A stretch of 64,000 nt of DNA from Vibrio ziniensis (GTDB taxonomy: Bacteria; Pseudomonadota; Gammaproteobacteria; Enterobacterales; Vibrionaceae). Made by a program: the position numbers and the translations under genes. Location of the stretch: the NCBI RefSeq assembly GCF_011064285.1, contig NZ_CP049331.1, positions 1,054,001 to 1,118,000 of the forward strand. The letters run 5' to 3'. The notes beneath the pieces are model-generated. The model did no database searches. It was not told the DNA's origin and saw only the letters and a list, made by a program, of their open reading frames with translations. Positions 57,079-64,000 of this stretch are shown in pieces. Position 1 is the stretch's first letter, and the number at the start of each line of letters is the position of its first letter.

Positions 57079-58164
57079 TTATTTTAAGCGGCGTTCTAAA
57101 TGCGCAGCGTATTGAGAGAGTGAAAAACAGCAGACGAAGAAAAAGACCGCTAAAAATGCGTACATTTCATTTTCTAATCCCACCCATTTAGCGTTTGAGA
57201 GTGTGCTTGAAGCAACACCGACAATGTCTAACACGCCAACGATCATCACCAGCGTGGTCTCTTTTAAAATACCGACGAAATGATTGAGCAAAGATGGTAT
57301 GGAGTTTTTCAGTACTTGCGGGAGAATGATTTGTCCCATCATTTTCCAGTATCCAAAACCCAGAGCTTGCGCAGCCTCAAACTGCCCTTGAGGGATTGAC
57401 TGAAGACCGCCGCGAATGGTTTCTGCCATATAAGCGGCAGTGAACAGTACCAGTACAGCAACAACACGTAGCAGAACATCGAATTCTTGACCGGGTGGCA
57501 AGAACAATTGAATCATGAGTGATGCCATAAACAGCAGGGTGATCACAGGGACAGAGCGAACCAGTTCTATGTAAGCCACGCTGAGCCAATGAATCACTGG
57601 GCGTTTTGAACGTCGGCCCAGAGCTAATAAAATTCCAAGCGGGAGGGCAAAAACCATACCGAAAATCGCTAAGAACAGAGTCAGCATGATGCCTGCGAAC
57701 TTAGTAGTTGAGATGGTTTCAAGGCCAAACGTGCCGCCTTTAAGCAGCATCCACATTGCAAATGGCAACACTGCGATGTAACAAAGCATCACTAGTTTAT
57801 TGAAGCGTTTGATGTACAACATCGGGATTGCGATAGCAGCCAAACCGAAAGCGACATCGACTCGCCATTGTTGTTCATCGGGATACATGCCATAGGTGAA
57901 GAGTTCAATACGGTTTACCACAGGTAACCAGCATGCTCCGCCAGAAACACAGTCTGCTTGAGATTCGCCAACAAACGTAGCATCGAAAATAAACCAGTTA
58001 AGCAATGTCGGCACTAGCCAGATGACAAACAGTAAGCCCGTGATGGTAAGAAGAGTGTTGAATACCGAAGAGAATAGGTTTTGTCGACACCACTCTTTCC
58101 ATCCTGCTTTTATCTCAATCGCTGGGCGCGGTTCAATGTATTCCATGATAGTTTCACTTTGCAT
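57079..58164 (-). CDS. aapM: General L-amino-acid ABC transporter, permease (AapM-like)
   Basis: A 361-residue permease with about eight hydrophobic segments, longer than the HisQ/M type, as in AapM/BztC. The EAA loop is QFEAAQALGFGYWKMMGQII. It begins two bases after aapQ ends and has AGGGAAAT upstream. Confidence 0.92.
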   Translation of the reverse strand: MQSETIMEYIEPRPAIEIKAGWKEWCRQNLFSSVFNTLLTITGLLFVIWLVPTLLNWFIFDATFVGESQADCVSGGACWLPVVNRIELFTYGMYPDEQQWRVDVAFGLAAIAIPMLYIKRFNKLVMLCYIAVLPFAMWMLLKGGTFGLETISTTKFAGIMLTLFLAIFGMVFALPLGILLALGRRSKRPVIHWLSVAYIELVRSVPVITLLFMASLMIQLFLPPGQEFDVLLRVVAVLVLFTAAYMAETIRGGLQSIPQGQFEAAQALGFGYWKMMGQIILPQVLKNSIPSLLNHFVGILKETTLVMIVGVLDIVGVASSTLSNAKWVGLENEMYAFLAVFFFVCCFSLSQYAAHLERRLK

Positions 58165-58166
58165 GA

Positions 58167-59321
58167 TTATTTCCCTACCGCAACGTGCGAGTTGTACCAG
58201 TTCATCAGCAGGCTTGTAACCAAGCTAAAGACACAATACGTACCCATGACAATGAGGATGCACTCAATCGCCTGACCTGTGTTATTCAACGTTGTTCCGC
58301 CAGTCGAGGAGACCAGTTCCATAAAGCCAATCACAACACCCAAAGATGAGTTCTTAATGATGTTCAGATAGACACTGGTGATTTGCGGAACCATAGGGTA
58401 AACGGCTTGAGGAACAATCAATTTCCACATGATGGTTGAATCGTTAAATCCAAGAGCCTTTCCTGCTTCGTGCTGACCTTTTGATATTGACTGGATACAA
58501 CCACGAACGATTTCTGCAATGTAGCTAGCACTGTAAAAAGAGAGTGCAATCCACAACGCGACCAGTTCTGGAATAACAATCATCCCGCCTTGAAAGTTGA
58601 ATCCAGTAAGTTTCGGGGTGCTGTATTCGAAGTTTCCAGAAACCACAGTAATGATGATCACAAGGATTGGTAACGAAACCACAATAGCCAAAAGGCGTGG
58701 CCAAAGAATTGGGTTAAATCCAACCCACTGAACCTTTTGAATTACCGCTCTGCGATAGAAAAAAGCTGCGCAGCATGACGCGAGTAGAGCAAGAAATACA
58801 TAACCACCCCAGCCAGCCAATGATAAGTGTGGAATGGCTAAACCACGGTTAGAAAGATAAATGTTATCACCCAACTGAATGCTGTTTCGAATTGCAGGCA
58901 AGCTGAGAAACAGGGCATACCACCATACCAGTTGAACGACGAGAGGTACGTTACGAATAAACTCAACATAACCACGACATAGACGGCTGATCACCCAGTT
59001 ATTCGATACGCGACCGACGCCGATAACAAAGCCAAGAATGGTTGCCAGAATAATACTCAAAAAGGAGACCAGTAGCGTGTTGGCAACACCCACATAGTAG
59101 GCTTGCAAGTAAGTATCATTTTGGTCGTAGTCAATCAGGCTGAAAGTAATGTCGTAGCCTGCTCGTTCACCGAGAAAATCAAAACCTGTGGTTATGCCTA
59201 ATTTGGCAATGTTTTCAGAAGCATTGGTACCTAAGTACCAGAATAAGAGAGTTACCGTGATTAAGAGTACGGCTTGCTGGCCCCAATCTATCAAGGTGCC
59301 TTTGGTTAGTTTTAATTGCAT
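58167..59321 (-). CDS. aapQ: General L-amino-acid ABC transporter, permease (AapQ-like)
   Basis: A 384-residue permease with eight or so hydrophobic segments and an EAA loop QHEAGKALGFNDSTIMWKLI. RNVPLVVQLVWWYALFLSLP is a family feature. The ATG at 59321 has GGATAGG upstream and is preferred over the ATG at 59336. A hairpin lies between it and aapJ. Confidence 0.92.
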   Translation of the reverse strand: MQLKLTKGTLIDWGQQAVLLITVTLLFWYLGTNASENIAKLGITTGFDFLGERAGYDITFSLIDYDQNDTYLQAYYVGVANTLLVSFLSIILATILGFVIGVGRVSNNWVISRLCRGYVEFIRNVPLVVQLVWWYALFLSLPAIRNSIQLGDNIYLSNRGLAIPHLSLAGWGGYVFLALLASCCAAFFYRRAVIQKVQWVGFNPILWPRLLAIVVSLPILVIIITVVSGNFEYSTPKLTGFNFQGGMIVIPELVALWIALSFYSASYIAEIVRGCIQSISKGQHEAGKALGFNDSTIMWKLIVPQAVYPMVPQITSVYLNIIKNSSLGVVIGFMELVSSTGGTTLNNTGQAIECILIVMGTYCVFSLVTSLLMNWYNSHVAVGK

Positions 59322-59341
59322 GTTCAACCTATCCATGGAAG

Positions 59342-59367
59342 GTCAGCCCACATCTAGGTAGGCTGAC
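59342..59367 (-). other. Hairpin after aapJ
   Basis: GTCAGCC (59342-59348) pairs with GGCTGAC (59361-59367). No U-run follows on the minus strand. It lies between the binding-protein and permease genes, as does the hairpin at 18759-18788. Confidence 0.45.
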
Positions 59368-59379
59368 AGATAAACAAGA

Positions 59380-60402
59380 TTAACGGAAAGGAGGGGCGTA
59401 CATTAGGCCGCCATTGGTGTAAAGAGCATTCGCACCTCGTTCAAATTTCAGTGGCGAGTTAAGGCCAACGTGGTGCGCAAAAATCTCACCGTAGTTGCCT
59501 GTCGCTTCAATCGCCTTAAGTGCCCAATCTTGCTTCAAGCCTAAATCTGTACCAAGGCTGCCTTCAGTACCAAGAAGGCGTTTAATTGCTGGCTTAGCCG
59601 ATGACTTCGCCAATTCTTTCGCATTTTGTTGAGTAACATTTAACTCTTCGGCTTCAATAAGCGCGTTACCCACCATAGTGACGATGTCACGCCATTCGTT
59701 GTCGCCCTGTTTTACGTAAGCACCAAGAGGTTCTTTTGAAATGATCTCAGGAAGAATGATGTGCTCATCAGGATCTTTAAACAGGGTACGACGAGCAGCC
59801 AATCCAGTTACGTCATTGGTCAAAGCATCACAGCGTCCTTTTTGGTAGGCCGCATAAAGCTCTTCGGTCTTTTCAAATACAACAGAACGGTATGTCAGAC
59901 CTTTAGCTCCAAAGTAGTCTGCAAGGTTGTGCTCAGAAGTAGTACCTGGAGAGAGGCAGAATGTCGCGCCGTCCAGCTCAGCTGCCGATTTAACACCGAG
60001 CGACTTACGAGTCATGAACCCCTGACCGTCGTAGAACCAAATCGTGGTGAAGTCAGCCCCTAGCTTTGCATCGCGAGATACGGTCCACGTGGTAGATCGA
60101 GAAAGGATATCAATTTCGCCAGAAGCTAAAGATGTGAAGCGGTTTTTCGAAGTGGTTGTAATGTATTCAACTTTTTCTGGATCACCTAAAACAGCGGCAG
60201 CAACGGCGCGACAGTAATCCACATCCATCCCTGTCCATTTGCCTTGGTCATTGATGTAAGAAAAACCCATTTTGTCGCTTGAAATGCCACATTTCAGTGT
60301 GCCACGTTGAATAATATCATCTTTAAGATTTGCATAACTGCTAGTTGAAAATCCAACTGACAATAATCCTGATACAACGAGCCCTACAGCTTTTAGTTTC
60401 AT
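59380..60402 (-). CDS. aapJ: General L-amino-acid ABC transporter, periplasmic binding protein (AapJ-like)
   Basis: A 340-residue binding protein with signal peptide MKLKAVGLVVSGLLSVGFST ending SSYA, then NLKDDIIQRGTLKCGISSDK. RGTLKCGIS, GMDVDYCRAVAAAVLGD and SRSTTWTVSRD are features of AapJ/BztA. It is the first gene of aapJQMP-iaaA, and is divergent from a LysR gene. AAGGACTTATC precedes the ATG. Confidence 0.94.
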   Translation of the reverse strand: MKLKAVGLVVSGLLSVGFSTSSYANLKDDIIQRGTLKCGISSDKMGFSYINDQGKWTGMDVDYCRAVAAAVLGDPEKVEYITTTSKNRFTSLASGEIDILSRSTTWTVSRDAKLGADFTTIWFYDGQGFMTRKSLGVKSAAELDGATFCLSPGTTSEHNLADYFGAKGLTYRSVVFEKTEELYAAYQKGRCDALTNDVTGLAARRTLFKDPDEHIILPEIISKEPLGAYVKQGDNEWRDIVTMVGNALIEAEELNVTQQNAKELAKSSAKPAIKRLLGTEGSLGTDLGLKQDWALKAIEATGNYGEIFAHHVGLNSPLKFERGANALYTNGGLMYAPPFR

Positions 60403-60513
60403 GATAAGTCCTTTTATTTATTACAGTTTGATAGATTTGTAATTAAATTTTGCTTTCCTTTGGTTACAATTTATGCGTTTATCTATGGTGATTGGAAGCA
60501 TTTGATGTCTTGT

Positions 60514-60536
60514 ATTTTGCATGACTTATGCAAAAT
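60514..60536. promoter_or_regulatory. LysR-type operator between aapJ and lysR gene
   Basis: ATTTTGCAT (60514-60522) and ATGCAAAAT (60528-60536) are perfect 9-bp arms around GACTT, with the T-N11-A pattern of LysR regulator sites. It lies 32 bp before the LysR gene and 112 bp before aapJ, suitable for self-control and control of the divergent operon. Confidence 0.65.
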
Positions 60537-60567
60537 TTCGATAATGTTGCAGTGAAGGGATAAAGGA

Positions 60568-61458
60568 ATGAATGTTCGCTGGTTAAAGGATTTTATTACT
60601 TTGGCAGACTGCCAGAAATTTTCGTTGGCGGCTCAATTAAATGCGTCATCTCAAGCGGCATTTAGCCGCAGGATTCAGCAGTTAGAGCAACATCTGAACG
60701 TTGAACTGTTTGATAGAAGTCGAACTCCCGTCAAGCTAACACCAGAGGGTAAAAGACTCTATCCCATTGCAGCTGAAATGGTTCAGATGGCTGAGCGCTG
60801 TGAAGAGATGGTGGCGAACAAACCTAACCCAATGGTGTTCGCATCTTTGCATACCTTGGCGTGTAACTTTTTCCCTCAATGGTTCACGCAAGTACTAAAT
60901 TGTATGACTGCGCCATTAGTCAGCAGTATTGATTCTGGCGTGCGTTCTGTCACTGGTTATCAGGCTGCGTTGCAATCTCAACGCGCAGATTGCTTACTGT
61001 TTTACCAAAGCAACCAAGCAGCACGTTACTTTGAGTCAGATGAGTTTGAAGTTTTGAAGCTGGCAGATGATGCGCTCATTTGGGTGTGCGGTGCGTCATT
61101 TCCACGACAACAGTTAGAAGAGAGTACGATTCCACATCTGACGTATGCGCCGTCCTCTCAGCTATTAGAGCTCTCTTTGCCACTGTTTAACGCTACACCG
61201 CAAGCGAAAAAGTTGTCGGTGGTTTTTCAATCCACTATCTCCGAATCGTTATTGCCGATGGCAATTCATGGCAATGGTGTCGCTTGTATCCCTTATTCGG
61301 TTGCCAAGGATTATATCGATGACGGTAGGCTGATACATATTTGGCCGGAATACAGTGAACCATTGGAAATTGTGCTGATCCGCCTGACGGACTCTAAAAA
61401 TCCACATCCTTATATTAATGAGCTGTTTGAGCATGCGAAATCCATAGCCAACGGGTAG
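60568..61458 (+). CDS. LysR family transcriptional regulator
   Basis: A 296-residue LysR protein: N-terminal winged helix (WLKDFITLADCQKFSLAAQL, SQAAFSRRIQQLEQHLNVEL, FDRSRTPVKLTPEGKRL) and a C-terminal ligand domain. It is divergent from aapJQMP-iaaA, with a palindromic site between, so it probably controls that operon in response to an amino acid. The similarity of the N-terminus to HdfR/YbeF-type regulators is only general. Confidence 0.9.
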   Translation: MNVRWLKDFITLADCQKFSLAAQLNASSQAAFSRRIQQLEQHLNVELFDRSRTPVKLTPEGKRLYPIAAEMVQMAERCEEMVANKPNPMVFASLHTLACNFFPQWFTQVLNCMTAPLVSSIDSGVRSVTGYQAALQSQRADCLLFYQSNQAARYFESDEFEVLKLADDALIWVCGASFPRQQLEESTIPHLTYAPSSQLLELSLPLFNATPQAKKLSVVFQSTISESLLPMAIHGNGVACIPYSVAKDYIDDGRLIHIWPEYSEPLEIVLIRLTDSKNPHPYINELFEHAKSIANG

Positions 61459-61609
61459 GTGGAAGGACGTTTTTTGATTGAAATTTTGCATTAACCTCTA
61501 AGTTTTATCGCTATGAATGACGCAAATAAGTAATCAAAGATTTCATCGATTTTTAAGATATTGCTCTGTGTAATTATCCCGTTTTTCTATTAGTTAACAG
61601 GGATAAACG

Positions 61610-62326
61610 ATGAAAAAAACGCTAGTGGCTGCTGCAATGATTCTTGCTTCCATGAGCCAAGTTCAAGCTTCTGAATGGGGATATCATGGCGAGCACTCTC
61701 CTGAGCATTGGGGAAATGTTTCTGCGACTTGTGCTCAAGGGCAAAACCAGAGCCCAATAGATATCAGTGCAGTAACAAAAGCTGAACTGAAAGACCTAAA
61801 ATTTGACTATTCAGGTCAAGCGGTATCTGTGACCAACAACGGTCACACTTTGCAGGCATCAGTATCACAGCAAAACATCTTATGGGTTGATGGCCAGTCT
61901 TTTGAACTCAAGCAGTTCCATTTCCACACACCTTCAGAGAACCAAGTCGATGGGCAGTCTTATCCGTTAGAAGCACACTACGTGCACGCGGATAAAGAAG
62001 GGCATTTAGCGGTCGTTTCCCTATTTTTTAAATTGGGAGAACAAAATGCAGAGCTTGAAAAATTGTTAGCTGTAGCGCCGAAAGAAGAGGCAAAAGCTGA
62101 TCTTTCTAAGCCATTCGACATAACTGCGCTACTGCCGAAAGAAAAGCAGTATTACCGTTTTAATGGCTCGTTAACTACTCCACCATGTTCGGAAGGTGTA
62201 CGTTGGTTGGTATTGAAACAGCCACTTACCATTTCAAACACTCAAGTTGAGAAGTTTGAACAGTTGATGGGTCATAATAACCGCCCAATTCAAGCGATTA
62301 ATGCCCGTGTGATATTAAGTAATTGA
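61610..62326 (+). CDS. Alpha-class carbonic anhydrase, periplasmic
   Basis: A 238-residue exported enzyme: signal peptide MKKTLVAAAMILASMSQVQA cut before SEWGYHGEHSPEHWG. Zinc ligands are the histidines in QFHFHTPSE and the one in EAHYVH. NQSPIDI and SLTTPPCSEGVRW are the other family signatures. It interconverts carbon dioxide and bicarbonate in the periplasm. It is a single gene ending in a terminator. Confidence 0.95.
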   Translation: MKKTLVAAAMILASMSQVQASEWGYHGEHSPEHWGNVSATCAQGQNQSPIDISAVTKAELKDLKFDYSGQAVSVTNNGHTLQASVSQQNILWVDGQSFELKQFHFHTPSENQVDGQSYPLEAHYVHADKEGHLAVVSLFFKLGEQNAELEKLLAVAPKEEAKADLSKPFDITALLPKEKQYYRFNGSLTTPPCSEGVRWLVLKQPLTISNTQVEKFEQLMGHNNRPIQAINARVILSN

Positions 62327-62348
62327 TATATAAGTGTAATAGTTATTT

Positions 62349-62377
62349 AGCCTCAGTTGTTACTGAGGCTTTTTTTG
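62349..62377 (+). terminator. Terminator of carbonic anhydrase gene
   Basis: AGCCTCAGT (62349-62357) pairs with ACTGAGGCT (62362-62370) around TGTT, followed by seven T. It overlaps the last codon of the convergent DUF1496 gene. Confidence 0.9.
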
Positions 62378-62626
62378 TTCGTTATTAAGTTGAACCCACT
62401 TTAACTGTCCGTTAGTCTCAAACTTGTTTGCTGCTTGGCAAACCATATATAGCTCACCCACTTGAAGTAACGCACCTTCTGAATAGGCTTGATCTTGATA
62501 GTAGCAAACACGTTTACCCATATTGCCATCAATAATTACCGGTACCGAAGCGGCAGGAGTGGTGACCGTTTCAGCCATCGATAATGGGCTTAAAAGTGCC
62601 AAAATTAGTGTGAAATATTTAGGCAT
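62360..62626 (-). CDS. DUF1496 family small periplasmic protein
   Basis: An 88-residue exported protein: signal peptide MPKYFTLILALLSPLSMA, then ETVTTPAASVPV. The mature part holds two cysteines (GKRVCYYQDQAYSEGA and YMVCQAANKFETN), which fit the DUF1496/YnjH family. The function is unknown; a disulfide is likely. AAGGAACAG precedes the ATG. It follows the PLP enzyme gene by 11 bp and is probably cotranscribed. Its stop codon falls in the terminator hairpin of the convergent gene. Confidence 0.75.
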   Translation of the reverse strand: MPKYFTLILALLSPLSMAETVTTPAASVPVIIDGNMGKRVCYYQDQAYSEGALLQVGELYMVCQAANKFETNGQLKWVQLNNEQKKPQ

Positions 62627-62637
62627 AATTCTGTTCC

Positions 62638-63561
62638 TTATAGGTCATAATGGCGCTGATAACGAGGCAGCATGCTTTCATTACCTAACAGACCACCTTG
62701 ATGAATATAGATGAGTGAAGGATGGTTTTCCGTCAGTTTGCTTCCATCCTGAAGCGTTTTTCTTTCAAACCAAGAGCTTAAGCAACGCCACATTATAGGG
62801 TCATAAAGCAAATCAAACTCTACATGGGTCTGGTCTTGCAATTGTTGCCAGATATCAAAATCTTCTCGATATAGATGACCAAAGTAATGCTTGTCTTCAA
62901 GTTGCAGGATCTCTGGATGACTTGATTCGCCCAACTCGTTAAATTGTTCTACTAAGTATTCAGTACCACCCACACAAGGGCAGGTAATTACTTGAATCCC
63001 ATATGGCTTAAGGGTTTTGTGTAGAAATAGTGCAGTGGTTCCAGTGCCTGACGGGAGTGCAATACACCATTCTTGCTTGGGTTGCATTCGAATCCATTCT
63101 AGTATTTCCATACCGAGCTGTTTGACTCCAGCTTCCGCCATTTTAGAACGGCCGCCTTCGGGGACTGGCAAACAAGTCTCATCTGGTTGGCGAATTTGCT
63201 CGATATAATCTCTAGGGTGAAGACCTGATGGACGAGTTTCAATGATGTTTGCGTTAAGTTCGAGAGCACCACGGTAGTTACCAATCGGTCTTTGTTTTAG
63301 CCAAGAGGGGATATGGTCTACATAGAATTCAAGTTTCCAGCCGCGAATACTCGCCAACGCAGCCAGTGAATAAAGGGAGTTAGCTTGAGCAGAGCCAAAG
63401 CCAATAAGGGTAGATATCTGGGGCAAATCGGCTTCTAACAACGACATGAACTTTCGGGCTTTATTACCACTAAACTGCGAATGCAATTGGTCATCACGTT
63501 TGAGGTAAAAGTGATGATTATTAAAATGATGTTCGGTAATAGGGCTATCGGCGAGTTTCAT
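62638..63561 (-). CDS. Fold-type II PLP enzyme, ACC deaminase/D-cysteine desulfhydrase family
   Basis: A 307-residue protein with the PLP lysine in SGNKARKF (about residue 34), phosphate-contact and substrate segments GFGSAQANSLYSLAAL, and PSGTGTTALFLHK. It matches the family that includes ACC deaminase and D-cysteine desulfhydrase. The exact reaction cannot be fixed by sequence. It is the first gene of a pair with the DUF1496 gene. Confidence 0.85.
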   Translation of the reverse strand: MKLADSPITEHHFNNHHFYLKRDDQLHSQFSGNKARKFMSLLEADLPQISTLIGFGSAQANSLYSLAALASIRGWKLEFYVDHIPSWLKQRPIGNYRGALELNANIIETRPSGLHPRDYIEQIRQPDETCLPVPEGGRSKMAEAGVKQLGMEILEWIRMQPKQEWCIALPSGTGTTALFLHKTLKPYGIQVITCPCVGGTEYLVEQFNELGESSHPEILQLEDKHYFGHLYREDFDIWQQLQDQTHVEFDLLYDPIMWRCLSSWFERKTLQDGSKLTENHPSLIYIHQGGLLGNESMLPRYQRHYDL

Positions 63562-63633
63562 AACTCTTCCTACTTCAATGAGATAGCTAAAGAAGGCGCA
63601 TTATAACTCTAAGTCTTCAGCTAACACGTAAGT

Positions 63634-64000
63634 TTATTGCTCAAAAGTAATTAGGGCTTCGCAGCCACGAGTAGGACGATTCTTAATCGAGAAATTCCAG
63701 TGATATCGACGACATAAGTCTTCAACAATTAATAAACCCAAGCCATGCCCATCTTGATTGGCGGTTTGGTTCAGGCCGGGTCCATTGTCTCTGACGGCTA
63801 ACGATTCGGAAGACACTTCTAACGTAACACCACCTTGATGGGTTGCTGCAATGGCATTACGCAGTAAGTTACCAACCACCATGTTGAGCACTGCGGGTGC
63901 TGCTTTAATCTGTGGCATTTGGTGGAAAATCAGTTCTACATCAATGCCTTTGTCTTTTGCTTGTGCGCTGTTGAGGTCAATGATGGTTTCAAACTCAGTT
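63634..64000 (-). CDS. Sensor histidine kinase, C-terminal fragment (runs off window end)
   Basis: The frame continues past the window end; about 122 residues are visible. The ATPase domain shows N box VVGNLLRNAIAATHQG, G1 VRDNGPGL and G2 DGHGLGLLIVEDL. The phosphoacceptor histidine and any sensor domain lie beyond 64000. There is no receiver domain at the C-terminus. The ATG at 63918 is internal and not the start. Confidence 0.85.
   Translation of the reverse strand, partial: TEFETIIDLNSAQAKDKGIDVELIFHQMPQIKAAPAVLNMVVGNLLRNAIAATHQGGVTLEVSSESLAVRDNGPGLNQTANQDGHGLGLLIVEDLCRRYHWNFSIKNRPTRGCEALITFEQ

Overview
The window is a 64 kb stretch of chromosome from a Vibrio-like gammaproteobacterium. 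The evidence is the set and order of genes: prkA-yeaH-spoVR, yfbU, pflA/pflB, xthA, priC-ybaM, dinG beside a porin, cysS/ppiB/lpxH, ruvCAB, cydABX-ybgE, ybgC-tolQRAB-pal-cpoB and nadA. From memory this resembles the order around pflB to nadA on chromosome I of Vibrio cholerae. Base composition is moderately AT-rich by eye. I see no phage, integrase, transposase, CRISPR array, plasmid functions or rRNA; there is one tRNA, Ser(GGA).

Layout. 1-3.8 kb (minus): spoVR (cut by the window edge), yeaH and prkA, a starvation/stress kinase module. 4.1-5.6 kb: a MipA/OmpV outer-membrane protein and yfbU, separated by a palindromic repeat. 5.7-14.8 kb: a CbiM-like permease, pflA, a chemoreceptor, an LpxR-like lipid A deacylase, pflB and a DUF3360 transporter-like protein. 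A near-consensus FNR box upstream of the DUF3360 gene is a candidate link to anaerobic control. 15.3-16.9 kb: a lipoprotein I do not recognise. 17.1-20.3 kb: a basic amino-acid ABC transporter, with candidate ARG boxes upstream and a possible pseudoknot over the ribosome site of the first permease gene. 20.4-27.3 kb: xthA, a second chemoreceptor, a TauE-priC-ybaM cluster and dinG, with hairpin-rich repeats between. 27.8-32.9 kb: porin, yccT, ychJ, EAL-HDOD protein, lpxH, ppiB. 33-40.5 kb: cysS, ruvC, ruvA, ruvB and the cytochrome bd operon behind a perfect FNR-type palindrome. 40.6-47.3 kb: ybgC-Tol-Pal operon and nadA. 47.3-51.5 kb: UPF0149 protein, hybrid sensor kinase, alaE, tRNA-Ser. 51.8-64 kb: a chromosomal TraF-like outer-membrane protein, gltS, a GDSL hydrolase, an aapJQMP-iaaA operon divergent from a LysR regulator, alpha-carbonic anhydrase, a DUF1496 protein, a fold-type II PLP enzyme and the C-terminal end of a histidine kinase.

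How the genes fit together. Several units serve life at low oxygen: pyruvate formate-lyase and its activase, and cytochrome bd. Two ABC importers and GltS cover amino-acid uptake, one linked to an isoaspartyl peptidase/asparaginase that would release aspartate. The envelope is represented by Tol-Pal, LpxH, an LpxR-like deacylase and two or three outer-membrane proteins. Most of the window is ordinary core chromosome. The least explained signals are the pseudoknot-like leader at 18.8 kb, the repeat families, the unknown lipoprotein, the orphan CbiM-like permease and the altered cysteine pattern of DinG. I did not find a clearly new multi-gene system.
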